DNA of 64,000 bases from Bimuria novae-zelandiae CBS 107.79 (Eukaryota > Ascomycota > Dothideomycetes > Pleosporales > Didymosphaeriaceae): NCBI GenBank assembly GCA_010015655.1, contig ML976656.1, forward strand, positions 2,422,119 to 2,486,118, given 5' to 3'. The position numbers and the translations under genes were made by a program. The notes beneath the pieces are model-generated. The model was not told the origin of the DNA and searched no databases. It worked only from the letters and a program-made list of their open reading frames with translations. Shown one piece after another: positions 31,472 to 43,374 of this stretch (positions within the stretch are counted from its first letter, which is position 1; each line of letters starts with the position of its first letter).

Positions 31472-34400
31472 TTGAGGGTGTGTAGCGGGTTCTCAGTGCG
31501 GGGTGGAGGGTGAGGGCCGCGATAGGGTTTGCGCCTCGAAGCAAGCGGCGGGAGTGTGGAAGAAGCACCGGAAACGAGGCACAAGGCGGTCGGCCGTGGC
31601 GAGGGCGCGCACTGGGTCTGCTGGTGCAGGGCATTGTTAGCTCAAAATCGCATGGCAGCTGGCCCACACGCTGAAGCAGGTGAATTGGCAATGGCGAGGC
31701 TACGTACCAGGTCGCGTTGTCGGTACGCACTACAGGGCCGCTCCCATTTTGCTGTCCTACAGAGCGCAAGTCGATTATTTTTTTTTACGTGTTTGCTGTG
31801 ACGCGCGGGGCGCGGTTAGGTGCAGCGAGGTTACGACAATCTAGTGCGGGAGGGTCGAGCAGCACGATTCGACCGCACAAAGGACGGGTGTGTCTAAGGC
31901 TGGTGTCTGCTGTGCGACGAGAGCAGCACCCAACTGGAACAACGAGCAGCGACAGCGTGTGCAGCGGGGAGCAGGAACAGAATTATCTGCGGGCGGAGGA
32001 TCGAATGTGATTTGCAGCCCGCTCCCTAGTCGCTTCACCGAGCCCGCGCCCCCACATTTCCACTCTTCACCTCGATTTTCGACGGCCGCAGAAACCGCCG
32101 TCATGCATCCAGTCGGCCGTTACCCAGACCTCCCGCCGATGCAGCTGTCAGGTCCTTCACGTGTATTTCAGACGCGCGTTGCACGGCGTCTGCATTGCTG
32201 TTACCGCCTCGAGAGCGTCGTGGGTTATCACTCCTCGACTTCTCGCTGCATGCATAGAAGTTGCTGTTGCATGAGCGCCTCGCCCCTTCCCGCTGAGTCG
32301 CACACGGACCACAGACGCCTGTGCTCACGAGAGTTGACTCTCCTTGAAAGCTATCAAGGTGAAAGAATGCTGTATTAGGCGTAGGCTGCATGTTTGTAAA
32401 AGAGAGGATCGAGGCTTCACGTTTGCTGGGTTCGTTGTAACGACCTGCAAGCGCCTCCTAGGACACTGCTGCGCTTGCATGCGTCTTTCAGAGACAGCAG
32501 AATGAGTGCTACCCCCTCTACCTCGCCTGTCCCGTTGCCACCCATACCTCTGGTACGCTCACAGGCGAAAGAGACACAAGCTGAGACTGAAGCGCGGGAT
32601 TGAAAGACGGATTATCATCTCTGGAGCGCCTGCACCACAGTGAGATATAACCAGGAACCTCACCGAAATGAATGGATTAATCGACGCGGAACTGCCTAGT
32701 CTTAGGTGTACAGAAGCCCAAATCGGAGGTCCGTGGTGCTGCCATCACAGTGTTAGTTGCCAACAAACTTGAATGGGAAGGGACGACACGGCTCTTTCCC
32801 CAGTCCTTCCTCTCGGTCGCGCCTTCCTCTGCATCACCCCAGTACCTCGCCAGTTAAGCCCAACATGAGGAACTTCGCAGGTCCTTCCTCTCTCTCAGCA
32901 CCGAAAGACAGCAATATGAGCGGCCACCATGTCCTAGGATACACTGCTCGCGCCGTGAGGTCGGCCATGCGCAGTATAGCTCAGCAGGCGTGTACGTGGG
33001 CAGCGCGCTCTTGGGTTCAGCGTTGCAGTGCCGTATTGCGGGCCTCTCCAGATTTCGGGACCAGAGTCCGCCCCGGGAGCGGGTGTGAATAGCTGACCAC
33101 GTCACATTCGTACCGGCTTTAACTGCTTCTTCGAAGCCCATCCCTTCACGGGCACAAAGCTATGCTTGTCCAACAGCGAACACTCGCCAGCGTCAGGATC
33201 CGCTCATTCACTGTACGCAAAGAGGTATCTGTGGTAAGCCGGGAGCAGCGAAGAGTCCACTCTCCAGTCAAGCTGCACGTCATACCTCATACAAAGCAAC
33301 CATACCAGGGAGTTGATGCTGGTTAGGCTGCTCATCGTTCAAGGCCGTGCGCACAAACGTTTCACGGCTCCAATATCGATCATTTGAGACCCGATAGACC
33401 CGGAAGACCCGCTTGCGCCGTGCCTTGGACGTTATCCGATCCGCTTAGGGCTTTCACAGCGCTGAAATGGTTCGTGCTCCGGTCAACATCCTCGGTATGG
33501 CCGGACATCGATTAACGAACTAGTATTGCCTATGGATCACTCGTCAGCGCTTTGGACAAGGCCACGGTACAGCTCTTCTTCGTTCGTCCCGGATATTGAA
33601 ATTGAGTTGCATCAGTATAACAAGTACGAACTGACTACTCACCTGGCACTGACAGGCACCGGGACCTCGGGAGCGCGAAAAAATTGCGGACAGCATTTTT
33701 ACAAGTCATCTTGCATACTGTGCTGCATACGACCGATATTGCGGTTACACACATACCGCTTCCACCCCTAGTTAAGCCGACACTGAAACGCGTAATTTCT
33801 CCGACGCTGGACACGTTAACGTAGCACGCGCTACCAGAAACCTCTCTCTTAAATACCTGTAAGAGCAAGTCACAATTACGGTGAGAGGCATTGGAGCCAA
33901 ATCCGATCAGTGCACACCCAAAGCTTGAGAACAGCGCCGGCGGCTCCTCTTCAACTTGATCGAAGCAAAAGACAATGGGTGCCCGCAGAGGTTAACGACA
34001 GAAATAGCTCACTCCTGACGCGCATTGGTGCGGCGTTGCTCTTCTTCGCTTCGGTCACAACTTTTTCGCATCCATGGAAGCGCTTGTTAACCCATTGGAT
34101 ACTAGACACTGCTCGCTACAACTAGATACTTCCCATTTGCGAATGCATGGTCAAAAGAACCATCACTTGCATCATAACTCACCTCTCCTGCAACGCCCAC
34201 ATCCCAATCGACGCTCAGTTCAATGCTCAAGACATCCTTCAGCACTCTTTGGGTTATATCTTTGTGTTCAGAGGCGCTGGTCGCCAGTGCCTCACACTAC
34301 TCATCCACATACATTTTCTTTGCGAAAATTTGCGCCCCGACCTGAATATGTCCAAGTAGACGCCGACGCCGACGCCAACTACAGTGTCTAGCGCTGGTGT

Positions 34401-36306
34401 CAAATACAAAGGCTAGTTGTATTCCGTGGTGCAATGCGACGGAGAGTTCGACAGCCTGCACCTCTACGCTGACTTGAAAAGGAAGGGAATTAATTATAGT
34501 TCTATCGAAGCTCGATACGCGAGATTTTTCATTTCGGTCAAGTCGATGGAGATATTGGAGTCGTCGAGAACAGCGATCTTTGCTCTGGAGTAGGGTCTAC
34601 ATGGACGTCGAGCCTTCCGAAGGAAGTTCTCCACTCAGTCTGCCCGGCCTCGAGATGCACATTTTACACGTCAGTGTCCCGGTTCACGTTCACGAATCTG
34701 GGCGTGCCAGGTCAGCGTTGATGTCCTTAAACAGAACGATTCCAGCTTACTTGAAAAGCTTGCGTTCACTGCACCCGAGATGAGAGGAAATCACAAAACC
34801 ACCATCTCGTAGACTCAACCAGGCATCACGCGCGGCACTTTATGTTCCCGTAACACGTACCCTGATCGGATCGGGCCCATAGACAACATACTCTAGAAGA
34901 TGCTCGACTTCTGCGAGGAGCATGGCCGGTTTCTTCAACTCCATATGGACGGTGGCTGCCATAACGTGGCTGCCATCCGCATTTTCGGCTATCGTCTGTG
35001 GTCAGCTCAGCGCCAGGATTGTAGTATGAGAGAAGTAAACGCCTTTCTCTCGGGATAGTCCAGGTCAAAAATCTTCGTAGCAAATATGGCACTGGATTGT
35101 GAATGGCTTGCGGCAGTTCTGGCACAGAGGATCCTGGACCTTACTTTTATGAACTGCTCTTGGATTTGCTGTCGGTGCTCTACCAGCATACAAATCCCTC
35201 CACGAAGGTCGATTGCAACGACTTTGCGTGAATAGAGAATCGTCGATGTCACTGCCGCAAGTTCAAATTTGCTTGGGGTTTTGGAGGAGGATTATGTCAC
35301 CGTGGGTAGATGGATTTACTCGACCATCTGTAATAGGAAACAGGCAAATGATTGGAATGAGGGATGATTATCCGCGCGTGTTGACCGTAACTGGTGTATG
35401 CAAGGTACCACAATGTCAACAGCATGTTGAGCGTTTCATTGCAACGATATACCACCGAGTGGAGGCCAAATTAAAGCGTGCAAAGTGAGGCCTATTCATA
35501 GCGCTGGGCGGCTTCTCCATGCGCCTCAGCCCTGACGTTTCAGGCTTGCGCAACGCTTCAGAATGCAGTCCCTGGTGAATGGGGCTGATTGGACAGCGCA
35601 TGGCACAGGGCGAGAGGCGCAATGCTCGTTGCTACCGCGCGTTTCGAGGGCGCACAAAGAACGTGGTGCCTTATTTCGCACTGCAAGGCAAGACCCGTTG
35701 TATGCAGGGTCGCGATGCGCTGGCAAACGGTGTAGAGGCGGATTGGGCCTGGACTGCGTCGGCTTGGGATCCATCGTCTTCCGAGCACACGACGGTGGAA
35801 CAAGGCGATAAGGGCCTCCTGCACCGCACAGTGCACAAAAGGCCGTGCTCTTGTACCTGAAAGAAGACAAAACAGCTGACAAGAGACCGCCGGGCTTTTC
35901 GAGAAATCTGAGTGAGTTTCCGTCGCATAGTGGTGGAGGTGGCAACGGCTTGGCTGCCGGTAGCGTCGAGCTGCTCGAACTGTCTCAAGTCTTCTCGACG
36001 AGCACTACACGACTGACGCAGCATATCTCCTGGGCGCCCCAACATCCTCCTCAACGACCCGCCACCGACGCTGCGCTCACCGTCGCCATCGTCATCCCCT
36101 CCTCCCCGCACTCACCATCGCTATAACCCGTCTGCGTCTCTCGCCGCCTTCGCCAATCGTACGTCACCAGTTACTGGGCTGGCCCCCGCGGGATTCACGC
36201 GCGTTCTCCCGGGCACGGCACAGGTCACTGCGCCTGCCACCGCCAACGTCGGCCAGCAGTCATCCGCGACAGAGGGCCGATTCACTTCATCCTCCGGCAC
36301 CGCATT
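31472..36306. other. 4.8-kb stretch with no convincing gene
   Basis: Between the divergent starts of KAP104 and SSH4. A minus-strand patch around 34800-35250 has coding-like wording but inconsistent frames (see findings). The rest shows no recognised protein, tRNA or repeat. The last 200 bases are pyrimidine-rich leader of SSH4. Confidence 0.5.
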
Positions 36307-38022
36307 ATGTCGGCGCAGGACGCCCAGCAGGCGCTCTCGCCGCCAACCACCCTCTCCAGAATGTATCGCAGCAGCTCGCACACGCACGCCGTGCGGCCCG
36401 GTAGCGCACACGACTCCTTCACACAAGGCACCTACCACGACCCCGTGCGGATACAGCGCCCCGACGCAGGCGGTTTGTCGTCGACGGTCAAGGGCATCAT
36501 GATCGGCATCTTCTCCGTATTGGGCGCCGCGGGCCTCATTCTCATCGTCGCCGCCATCGTCTACTACTTCAAATACACACAGCAAGGCCGCATCTTCCTG
36601 GACAGGATATCGCGGCCCGGCGAGTACGATGACGAGCAGCAGTTTGCGAAGGAGGAGGCCGAGGCGCTGGAGGAGATGGACGACCTCGAAAGAACAGAAT
36701 ATCTGAGGGCGAAAGGTATGCCAACTCATAGCCCAGAGGAACTAATTCTTGCACAACGTACTGACATGATGCAGCCTTCATCCAGGCCAACCCGGCCGAA
36801 TCCGTGCAAACCGACATTTCCTTATCGCAGTTCTTAGCGATACAAGAAAAGGGCGTGTCGGCCTGGGAGTTCGAGCCCGAACTCGAAATCGCAAATTGCT
36901 TCGTCGAAGGGCGGACCGAGATTGAGTTCTTCGACTCCGAGTGCAGTGTGCAGAGCAACTTGCCGATACCGAAGCAGAACGAAGTGTACTACTGGGAGGC
37001 GAAGATCTACGACAAGCCAGACACTACTAACATTGCTATCGGCGTCACCACGAAGCCGTATCCATTATTCAGGCTACCCGGTGCGTTCATCGTACAACAA
37101 TGCTAAGTTCGCTTTCTAACACTGCCTAGGTTTCCACAGATATTCTATAGCGTACACATCTCAAGGCTCGCGTCGACACAACCAACCCTTCACGCCGACT
37201 CCTTACGCTCCCGCATACGTACAGGGTGACGTTATCGGTGTCGGATACCGGCCTCGCACAGGCACAGTTTTCTTCACACGTAACGGAAAGAAGTTGGACG
37301 ATGTGGCACACGGTCTCAAGACCCAGAACTTCTTCCCGACAGTAGGCGCCAACGGACCTTGCCAGGTGCACGTCAACTTTGGCCAGATGGGTTTCGTCTT
37401 CATCGAGGCAAATGTGAAGAAGTGGGGTCTGGCTCCCATGACTGGCAGTCTGGCTCCTCCCCCGCCGTACGGCAGCGAGCAAGGGTCGATATTGCTGGAC
37501 AGCGGCCGCGACGGCGTAAGAGAAGGGATGGCTGGAAACTACATCTCTGCTGGATTCGGCCATGCAAGAACACACAGCCAGCAGATGCGTCTTGGCCGAC
37601 ACCAGCCTACAAGTCCTGGTCCGCAACGCAGTCCAACCGATATCTCCCTGGCACAGCTAAGCCTCGTAGATTCAAACGAAGAGTACGATGTGGGTGAGGG
37701 CACAAGCGCCGAGGCAGCGAGACATGAGGCCGTGCACGGTCTTGGGTTCCTCCAACCCGGCGACCTACCTCCGGAATACACAAGCCCTGTAGGCTCGCCC
37801 AACCTCAGCCGTGTCACCAGTCACGCCGACAGCTACTGGGAAGAGCGCGAACCGCTTGTACAACAGCCTCAGCCACATCATGCACGACAGGCTAGCCCGC
37901 CTATACCGAGCTATGACGCCGCGATGCGCGATTCTCCTGCTCCAGAACCACCACAAGTTCGTATCCGCAGTGCAACAGAGACGTCGCGCACACGGAGAGG
38001 ACGCAACCATTCGCCGTCCTGA
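36307..38022 (+). CDS. SSH4: Ssh4/Ear1-type SPRY-domain ubiquitin-ligase adaptor
   Basis: Ssh4-like proteins sit in endosome/vacuole membranes and recruit the Rsp5 ubiquitin ligase to cargo for degradation. Exons 36307-36715, 36775-37080 and 37130-38022 join to 535 residues. One membrane helix lies at about 63-88 (IMIGIFSVLGAAGLILIVAA). A SPRY domain follows at about 170-360: EVYYWEAKIYDKPD, NIAIGVTTKPYP, FRLPGFHRYSIAYTSQG, GDVIGVGYRP and TGTVFFTRNGKKLDD. The C-terminal third is disordered and contains PPPYGS, PPEYTS and PIPSYD. The PPxY-type forms are the expected WW-domain docking sites for Rsp5. The first Met in frame was taken as start; the leader may contain an intron. Confidence 0.92.
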
Positions 38023-39315
38023 AGTTAGTCTTTCGTAACGTGTATTGTTTATTTCCAGTCTTTCTTTTGTTCTTGGTGATCGTCTCACGGTTCTCTCACC
38101 AATCTAACTATACCCATCTCTCACTCTCGCATATATCTCCTGTTATCGTCACGGGGGGCTCTAAGGAAGGAAGGGAAAGCATGGAACGGGGGCGTGGGGG
38201 CATTCCTGCAATGCAGTGGAACTGTGATCAAGCGTAGGGGTGCTACATATATGAACGTATTGTTTGAACCATCGCCACTGTCGTGGCGAGTCGTGTTTGT
38301 GTTTGGCGTTTGAGCGTGTGTGGTTGCATTGTGCGTATATGATGAGGGTTGGGTAAAGAATGGCGTTGAACATGGGGCTCGATGAGATTTTTGGTGCAGG
38401 ACGAGGTACGGGGCTTATATACATCTATTAAGGGAGTGCTCCTTTTATCCATAACCTAGAAGTCGTACACGTTTATTATCATACTCCTCATTGTCACATG
38501 TGCTTTGTCTGTCCACGCCACCATGTGAACGAACATGACCCAGTCACAAACATCGTAATGTAATGTATCCAGCGAACACGCATCCATGAAATCACATTTG
38601 CAAAAGTCTCCTCATCGGCGCGTACATCGGCCCAGATCACACAGACGCAGCAATTTTCACAGGGGAATAGGCATGTCTCGACAAATAATTACGAAATAAC
38701 CGGCAGCGAAGAGGCACGGCTCCGTACTCAAAGATGGCCGAGTAGGCGTCTATCTGGTCTCGTACAGCGCACACAGAGTGTGTGCGGTGTATCCAGCTCA
38801 AGGTCTGCTGATGGGCCCAGCGGATCGAGCGAGGCAGGAGACTGGGGGTTCATGTATTGGGTAGATTTGATATGCAGTTTATTAGGGTTGCGGCTTGATT
38901 GAAGCCTGGTGTGTGCTTTTTTGATGTGGATTGGGAGGGTGATAGTCGGTCTGGGAGCGCAAGTTTTTGCGGGTGAGGGTATTAGTCAGCTGCGCTATGC
39001 GTTTTTAGGTTAGCGTACTTTGGGAGGGCAGGATCGTTGTGGTTTACATTGTGGATGAGGAGAGTCTGAAGGTGTTTTCACGTTGCTTCTGAATAATCTC
39101 CATTTAGTCACCAAAGGGTGCTCCTGACGCTTTCGCTTGCACAGTCCTATTAAGCATTACGTGGCGGCGCGCCCTGCGAGTGTGGGACTTTGGTTTGAGG
39201 CCTGCGATATACGAAAAGCTTCGCCTATGGTAGATTCACCAGATGATACTACTGCAGAAAATTGAACCGTCACGGATATGCTGTACTCTATAGTTAAGCA
39301 TCAGGAAGCAGGCGC
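38023..39315. other. Intergenic, no recognised gene
   Basis: Presumed 3' untranslated region of SSH4 and 1 kb beyond it. No gene, repeat or RNA is recognised. Confidence 0.5.
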
Positions 39316-40206
39316 GTGTGTATGAGGCTGTGTTCCTATAATAGTCGGTATATTTTCGCGACATACGGCCCTGGAATCAACTTCACGCTAACAATTCCAC
39401 GCGTTTTGAACGATGATCACCCGTCCTTTCAATACCTAGCTGACGACAATACTGACGGATTGAAACATCTGTTCGCAAAGGGAGAAATTTCCCCGAGGGA
39501 TATTGACGGTAATGGAGAGAGCTTATTACACCTGGGTTTGCGCTCAACTCTACCTTGGGAGTATCATTCCGTTGAGCTACTCGACGCAGCGACATTGGTA
39601 GCATTCGAAAACGAAGCGGCAAATGTGCCAGAGCTTGCGATGCTTTCCATTAGACATTGCGCAATACAAGGTGAATGAAGATTGCAAGGCGAGTCTTCTT
39701 CAGCTCTCTACTTCGGCGCATAGAAGAAAGAAATCGTCACCTGGCAGTTGCAGCTCTCGGGAGTCCAGCCAAATATGGCGATTCATCAATCTCTGCCCCT
39801 TTACAGAATTACAGAATATGGATTCCCGAATCCAGTTTACGGATCCCGACAGCGATACTTACGTACCATTCCTTTATGCTCCTATGTCACCCGAAGCATC
39901 GCGTCAATAGGCTGGGCAAACCACAACTCAAGAGAAGCTCCTCCACACGACAAACGTTTTGGAGACCAGCGAAGGCAAAAATAAAAACTAATCTACGGAG
40001 GCGCATGGTCTGTGAAGGAGAGCCAAAAGGGGGGGGGGTGTATTGCCCGTATACTCTGAACATTGGCCAGCGAGGAACAGGAGTTATTTCTGCTCCAGTT
40101 CGCAATCGATGAGGGCAATCACTGGCTGCAGGATTTAGATGACGAAATATTTTCTGAAGGCTGGCACGATGAAAATGTTTTCGCCGAACAGGAAAGACCC
40201 CGATGA
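39316..40206 (+). pseudogene. Remnant of an ankyrin-type fungal protein
   Basis: The frame 39316-39678 contains RVLNDDHPSFQYLADDN, DGLKHLFAKGEISPRDIDGN then GESLLHL. This is the opening of the ankyrin repeat region common in fungal expansion families (x-DGVKxLF...SPxDxDxxGxTLLH). After 39680 the reading frame is lost, but a coherent piece returns at 40081-40206 (ELFLLQFAIDEGNHWLQDLD, ending with a stop). The parts lie in different frames with stops between them, so this is read as a decayed gene. It could instead be a poorly modelled spliced gene, but no intron set restores a continuous frame by eye. Confidence 0.5.
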
Positions 40207-40710
40207 CGATATTGATTCCGGGGATGCATCAAATTCATCGGATAAACTAGCTTTCAGGGGTCCATTCAGCTTCAAAGACCTGCTCTTAATAGTAAAGAGA
40301 TGTACTTAAGATTTCGGCGGCGCTTCCGTATAGGTTCGATTGGCTCTTCGGACAAGGCTGGCGCTGCACACGATAAGGAACCCCCAGGGGACGAGGCGAA
40401 GCGGAACAGAAAACCGTGAAGAAAGAAAGCATCACCAGTCCAACACCGTGAAGGGATTGCATCCTTATATCCATGTCATGGCTTTTTCCATGGTGTCCGC
40501 GGCGATAGTGGGAAGCTGGTAATTCAACAAGAATGGACACGCAGCACTTCAACGGACTTGCCAGCTTTATGCGTCCAAGCCTCTAGCACGTACTTACTCG
40601 GGCTACCTAGATGTAAGCCCTATGCTCTCCTGCCATACCATCAGCTTATGACATTATTAGTGGTGCGTAGGTTTATGCGGACTCTTTAAGCACGACACCT
40701 CGGGTGATTA

Positions 40711-41524
40711 ACAAATTGCAACAAGCGCGCGGAAATCATACGAGACCAGCTCAGCCCCCAAATACCGCCGCTACTGCTAGCTTACAAATACCAACTGCCG
40801 CTCACATGGGAAATGGGCCTAGAACACCTCTTGCAACACGTTCTAGCGTTCTTCCGGCACTTTTTCGAAACTCGCCTAGCTCCAATAATACCCGTAACTA
40901 CAGAAGTCAAACCAGGAACCCCCTCCCAACTCAAAGTACCAAAGTTTTGGGGGCTGTATATCAACACCGGTAAATCTTGCCAAAGTCTCGGCGAGATCGA
41001 TCTGACCCACGTCACGTCTAACGTCATTCTCTTCGCTGGGTTCATAACAAGTACAAAGCGGTGAGAGGTCCAGTCGCCATGAAGTTCGCCTAGTTCGGGC
41101 TCGAGGATAGAGAGCAAGTACACATCCTCCATGAAGACATCTACCCGAATGATCAGTAGTACATAGCGGCAAAAACATGGCATTACTGGCCCTGTCCACT
41201 TGAACCTCCGCTTCCTATGCCTAGCTCCGCATTTATTCACTACCCTTGTTACTGTGACGATAAAACAAAGGTGGATATTACGAAGCGCATGTAGCTGGAC
41301 AGGCTGCCGAAGAAACTGGTTGAGTCGTTGTTGCAAAGCCTTTAGCGCACGTGTTTGGCCTATATATCATTGAATGTTACAATAGCACCGCCATTCTTTG
41401 GACGTTATTTGGTGTGATGGTGGTCTACTCGGGGCTGCTGCTTGCATATATCACCATGAGCAAAGACGTGCAAGGCGTTACGGGCATTGGCGAGCTCATT
41501 GTTGCTATATTAGCGTCAGTATGA
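40711..41524 (+). pseudogene. Decayed fungal membrane protein of unknown family
   Basis: Three coherent pieces lie in successive frames. The first, about 40727-41043, includes LLLAYKYQLPLTWEMGLEHL and EIDLTHVTSNVILFAGF. The second, about 41043-41320, includes NKYKAVRG, WHYWPCPLEPPLP, DDKTKVDITKRM and LDRLPKKLVESLL. The third, 41330-41524, includes KPLAHVFGLYIIECYNSTA and a hydrophobic segment LFGVMVVYSGLLLAYI. The middle piece is interrupted by TAG at 41091, 41157 and 41292, the last where Trp (TGG) would fit. I recall this architecture, with a two-helix C-terminus, from fungal proteins of unknown function. Frame changes near 41043 and 41325 plus three stops make it non-functional. Confidence 0.6.
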
Positions 41525-42123
41525 AGGACTGCCACCGTCAATCAATATAGTGAGCATTAAGTTGGCTTGCTAGACAAAAAAAAAAGTACCACATAATCTT
41601 GGCGGAACATGTTTGTGGGGCCAGAAACATCCCACTAAACACGCGGTGTTCGTCATACGGTTCCGCCCCCCCTCGTCCCCACACGCCGCTATCTAGCACG
41701 TGCGAACCCACCTGCCTGAAGAGTGGCGCATGCATTGCGTGTTTGGTATGAAACTTGGTGTCTCAACTCATAGCCATATCCGGATAAAAGGTTAATCCCT
41801 GACCAATCTCATCAACCAAAGACTTGATTAATAAGTACTGCAACCGTGACAACCAGCATCGGCCGAATCGATTTCGCCGAGATGAAATTAAGAAACCAAG
41901 AAATCTATCTGCCGGAATGAGCTATCACTATACTGTTGTGCGCGGGCCACCGACACTACTTACGCCGGACACCACAGTACAGCCCTGAGGTCATGCTAAT
42001 GCGCTGATATAGGCCAAGCCCTTCAACATTGGCGGTCATTATATAGTCATCACTTGTATGCGCATCTCTTACTATCCGAACCACACTCAGTCAGTCACTT
42101 CTTCAGAACTCTCAACTTCCACA
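41525..42123. other. Intergenic region upstream of the secreted SnoaL-like gene
   Basis: No gene is recognised. An A11 run is at about 41576-41586. The proximal 80 bases contain a TATA-like site. Confidence 0.5.
42039..42046 (+). promoter_or_regulatory. TATA-like element
   Basis: TTATATAG, 78 bases before the start codon at 42124, a plausible core promoter position for a compact fungal gene. Confidence 0.4.
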
Positions 42124-42730
42124 ATGCACTTTCTAAACTTTCTCGCGGTCGCCGCTATGGCGCCTATCGCCGGTCTCGCCGCGCCGGCCAACGGAGCACC
42201 TTCCATCTCTACCAGAGGCGAGAACCTCTGCAGCCGATACCAATCTCCTCCCAAGCTCTGCACGCCAGACCCGCGTGTCACCGTGGAAGAAACCGCAAAG
42301 CGCGCCCAGAAGTTCTTCAAGGCCTTTGTCATCGACGGTGACGCGAAGACCATGTTCTCGTTCATCGACAATGTCTACATCGTATGTTACAGCCATTGAA
42401 CCCTCAGTTGTATAGTTTCTAACGTATTCTAGCAAAACCACCCAGGATATCAAAGCGGTCCGCAGGTTATCTGGCCGTTGTTCTGCAATGGTCAGCCGGT
42501 GGGCAACGCGACCAGCAAGTCGTGCTTCGATGCTTCTACAAATATGAGCTATGCATCATACGGGGTTGTAGATCGCTGGCGATGGGTTGACGGCTGTGTG
42601 CACGAGCATGTAAGTGACTTCGGTTTCGCCTATAGCGAAAATGCTAATTGTCCGTCAGTGGGATCAAAATGAGACGCTGCCGTCGCCAGCTAGGTGCTAC
42701 AAGCCCAAATTCACTCTGGGTAGGTGGTAG
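42124..42730 (+). CDS. Small secreted SnoaL/NTF2-like protein
   Basis: Exons 42124-42381, 42433-42609 and 42659-42730 join to 168 residues. A signal peptide is clear (MHFLNFLAVAAMAPIAGLAA). The mature part has a SnoaL/NTF2-like pattern: VEETAKRAQKFFKAFVIDGD (helix), FSFIDNVYIQNHPGYQSGP, then DRWRWVDGCVHEHWDQNE. The paired Y-I-Q-N-H and H-W-D positions are typical of this fold's small-ligand pocket. Six cysteines in the mature chain (LCSRY, LCTPD, FCNGQ, SCFDA, GCVHE, RCYKP) could form three disulphides. Small size, secretion and Cys content fit an apoplastic or effector-like protein, but no activity can be assigned. Confidence 0.8.
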
Positions 42731-43374
42731 AGCGACGTTCCACATGGACGCCAGTTTGAACCCCTTGTTTTGATTAGGTAGTTTAAAATCGCGTCTCAAT
42801 ATCACTATTCGATTGCGCTTTCCGTGTGGATTTTCGATGCCAACTGCTCGACTCTCCAAACATGCAAGCTGAACAGCTCTATAAGGGCAGGAGTCACATT
42901 CAAAGGTGTATGTGGTTGTTGTACAGTCCAAAGAACCTCCCCTTTTTTTGTAATCCCCACTTGCGTCAGTTCGCGCTTATCGAAACACCAAAACCTGGAG
43001 TCCGACCATCCCAACCCTCTTAGCGCATGGCACGGGCACCCAGCCAGTAAGCCAACAGAAGCACGTCATAAAGATAAAGCTTAAAACCACCGCGTCGTGA
43101 CCCTCGCCATGAGAAGTCCGTTGCGCCTTAGATGATTTCATGACCTTGAGCAAGCGCGACCCGCCATCGATCGATCGATCTCATCTCACGCGCCCGTTTG
43201 CACACCAAGATAGTATAAAATGTCGGAGCATCCAGGACACAATTACAAGCCCGCCGCTGTACCATCACACGCCGAACTTTAGCCATCGGCCTCAAGAACT
43301 TTATTATAACGCAGATTTTATCGCAAGCTCTAAACCTCACAGGACAATTGCACAAAGCCGAAGTGCGGGCAAAC
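42731..43374. other. Intergenic region
   Basis: No gene is seen. It contains a GATC-rich patch (ATCGATCGATCGATCT) near 43167-43182 and a TATAAAA at 43213. Confidence 0.5.
43213..43219 (+). promoter_or_regulatory. TATA box candidate
   Basis: TATAAAA, 162 bases upstream of the start codon at 43375. Confidence 0.4.

Noticed and set aside
32965..33040. tRNA-like string (TATAGCTCAG...GGTTC)
   Set aside because: The D-arm-like part is followed by no proper B box (GGTTCGANTCC) and the arms do not pair into a cloverleaf.
40782..41336. 184-codon minus-strand frame
   Set aside because: Opposite the plus-strand pseudogene, whose pieces (LPKKLVESLL, KPLAHVFGLYIIE) are coherent; the minus frame shows no family motif.
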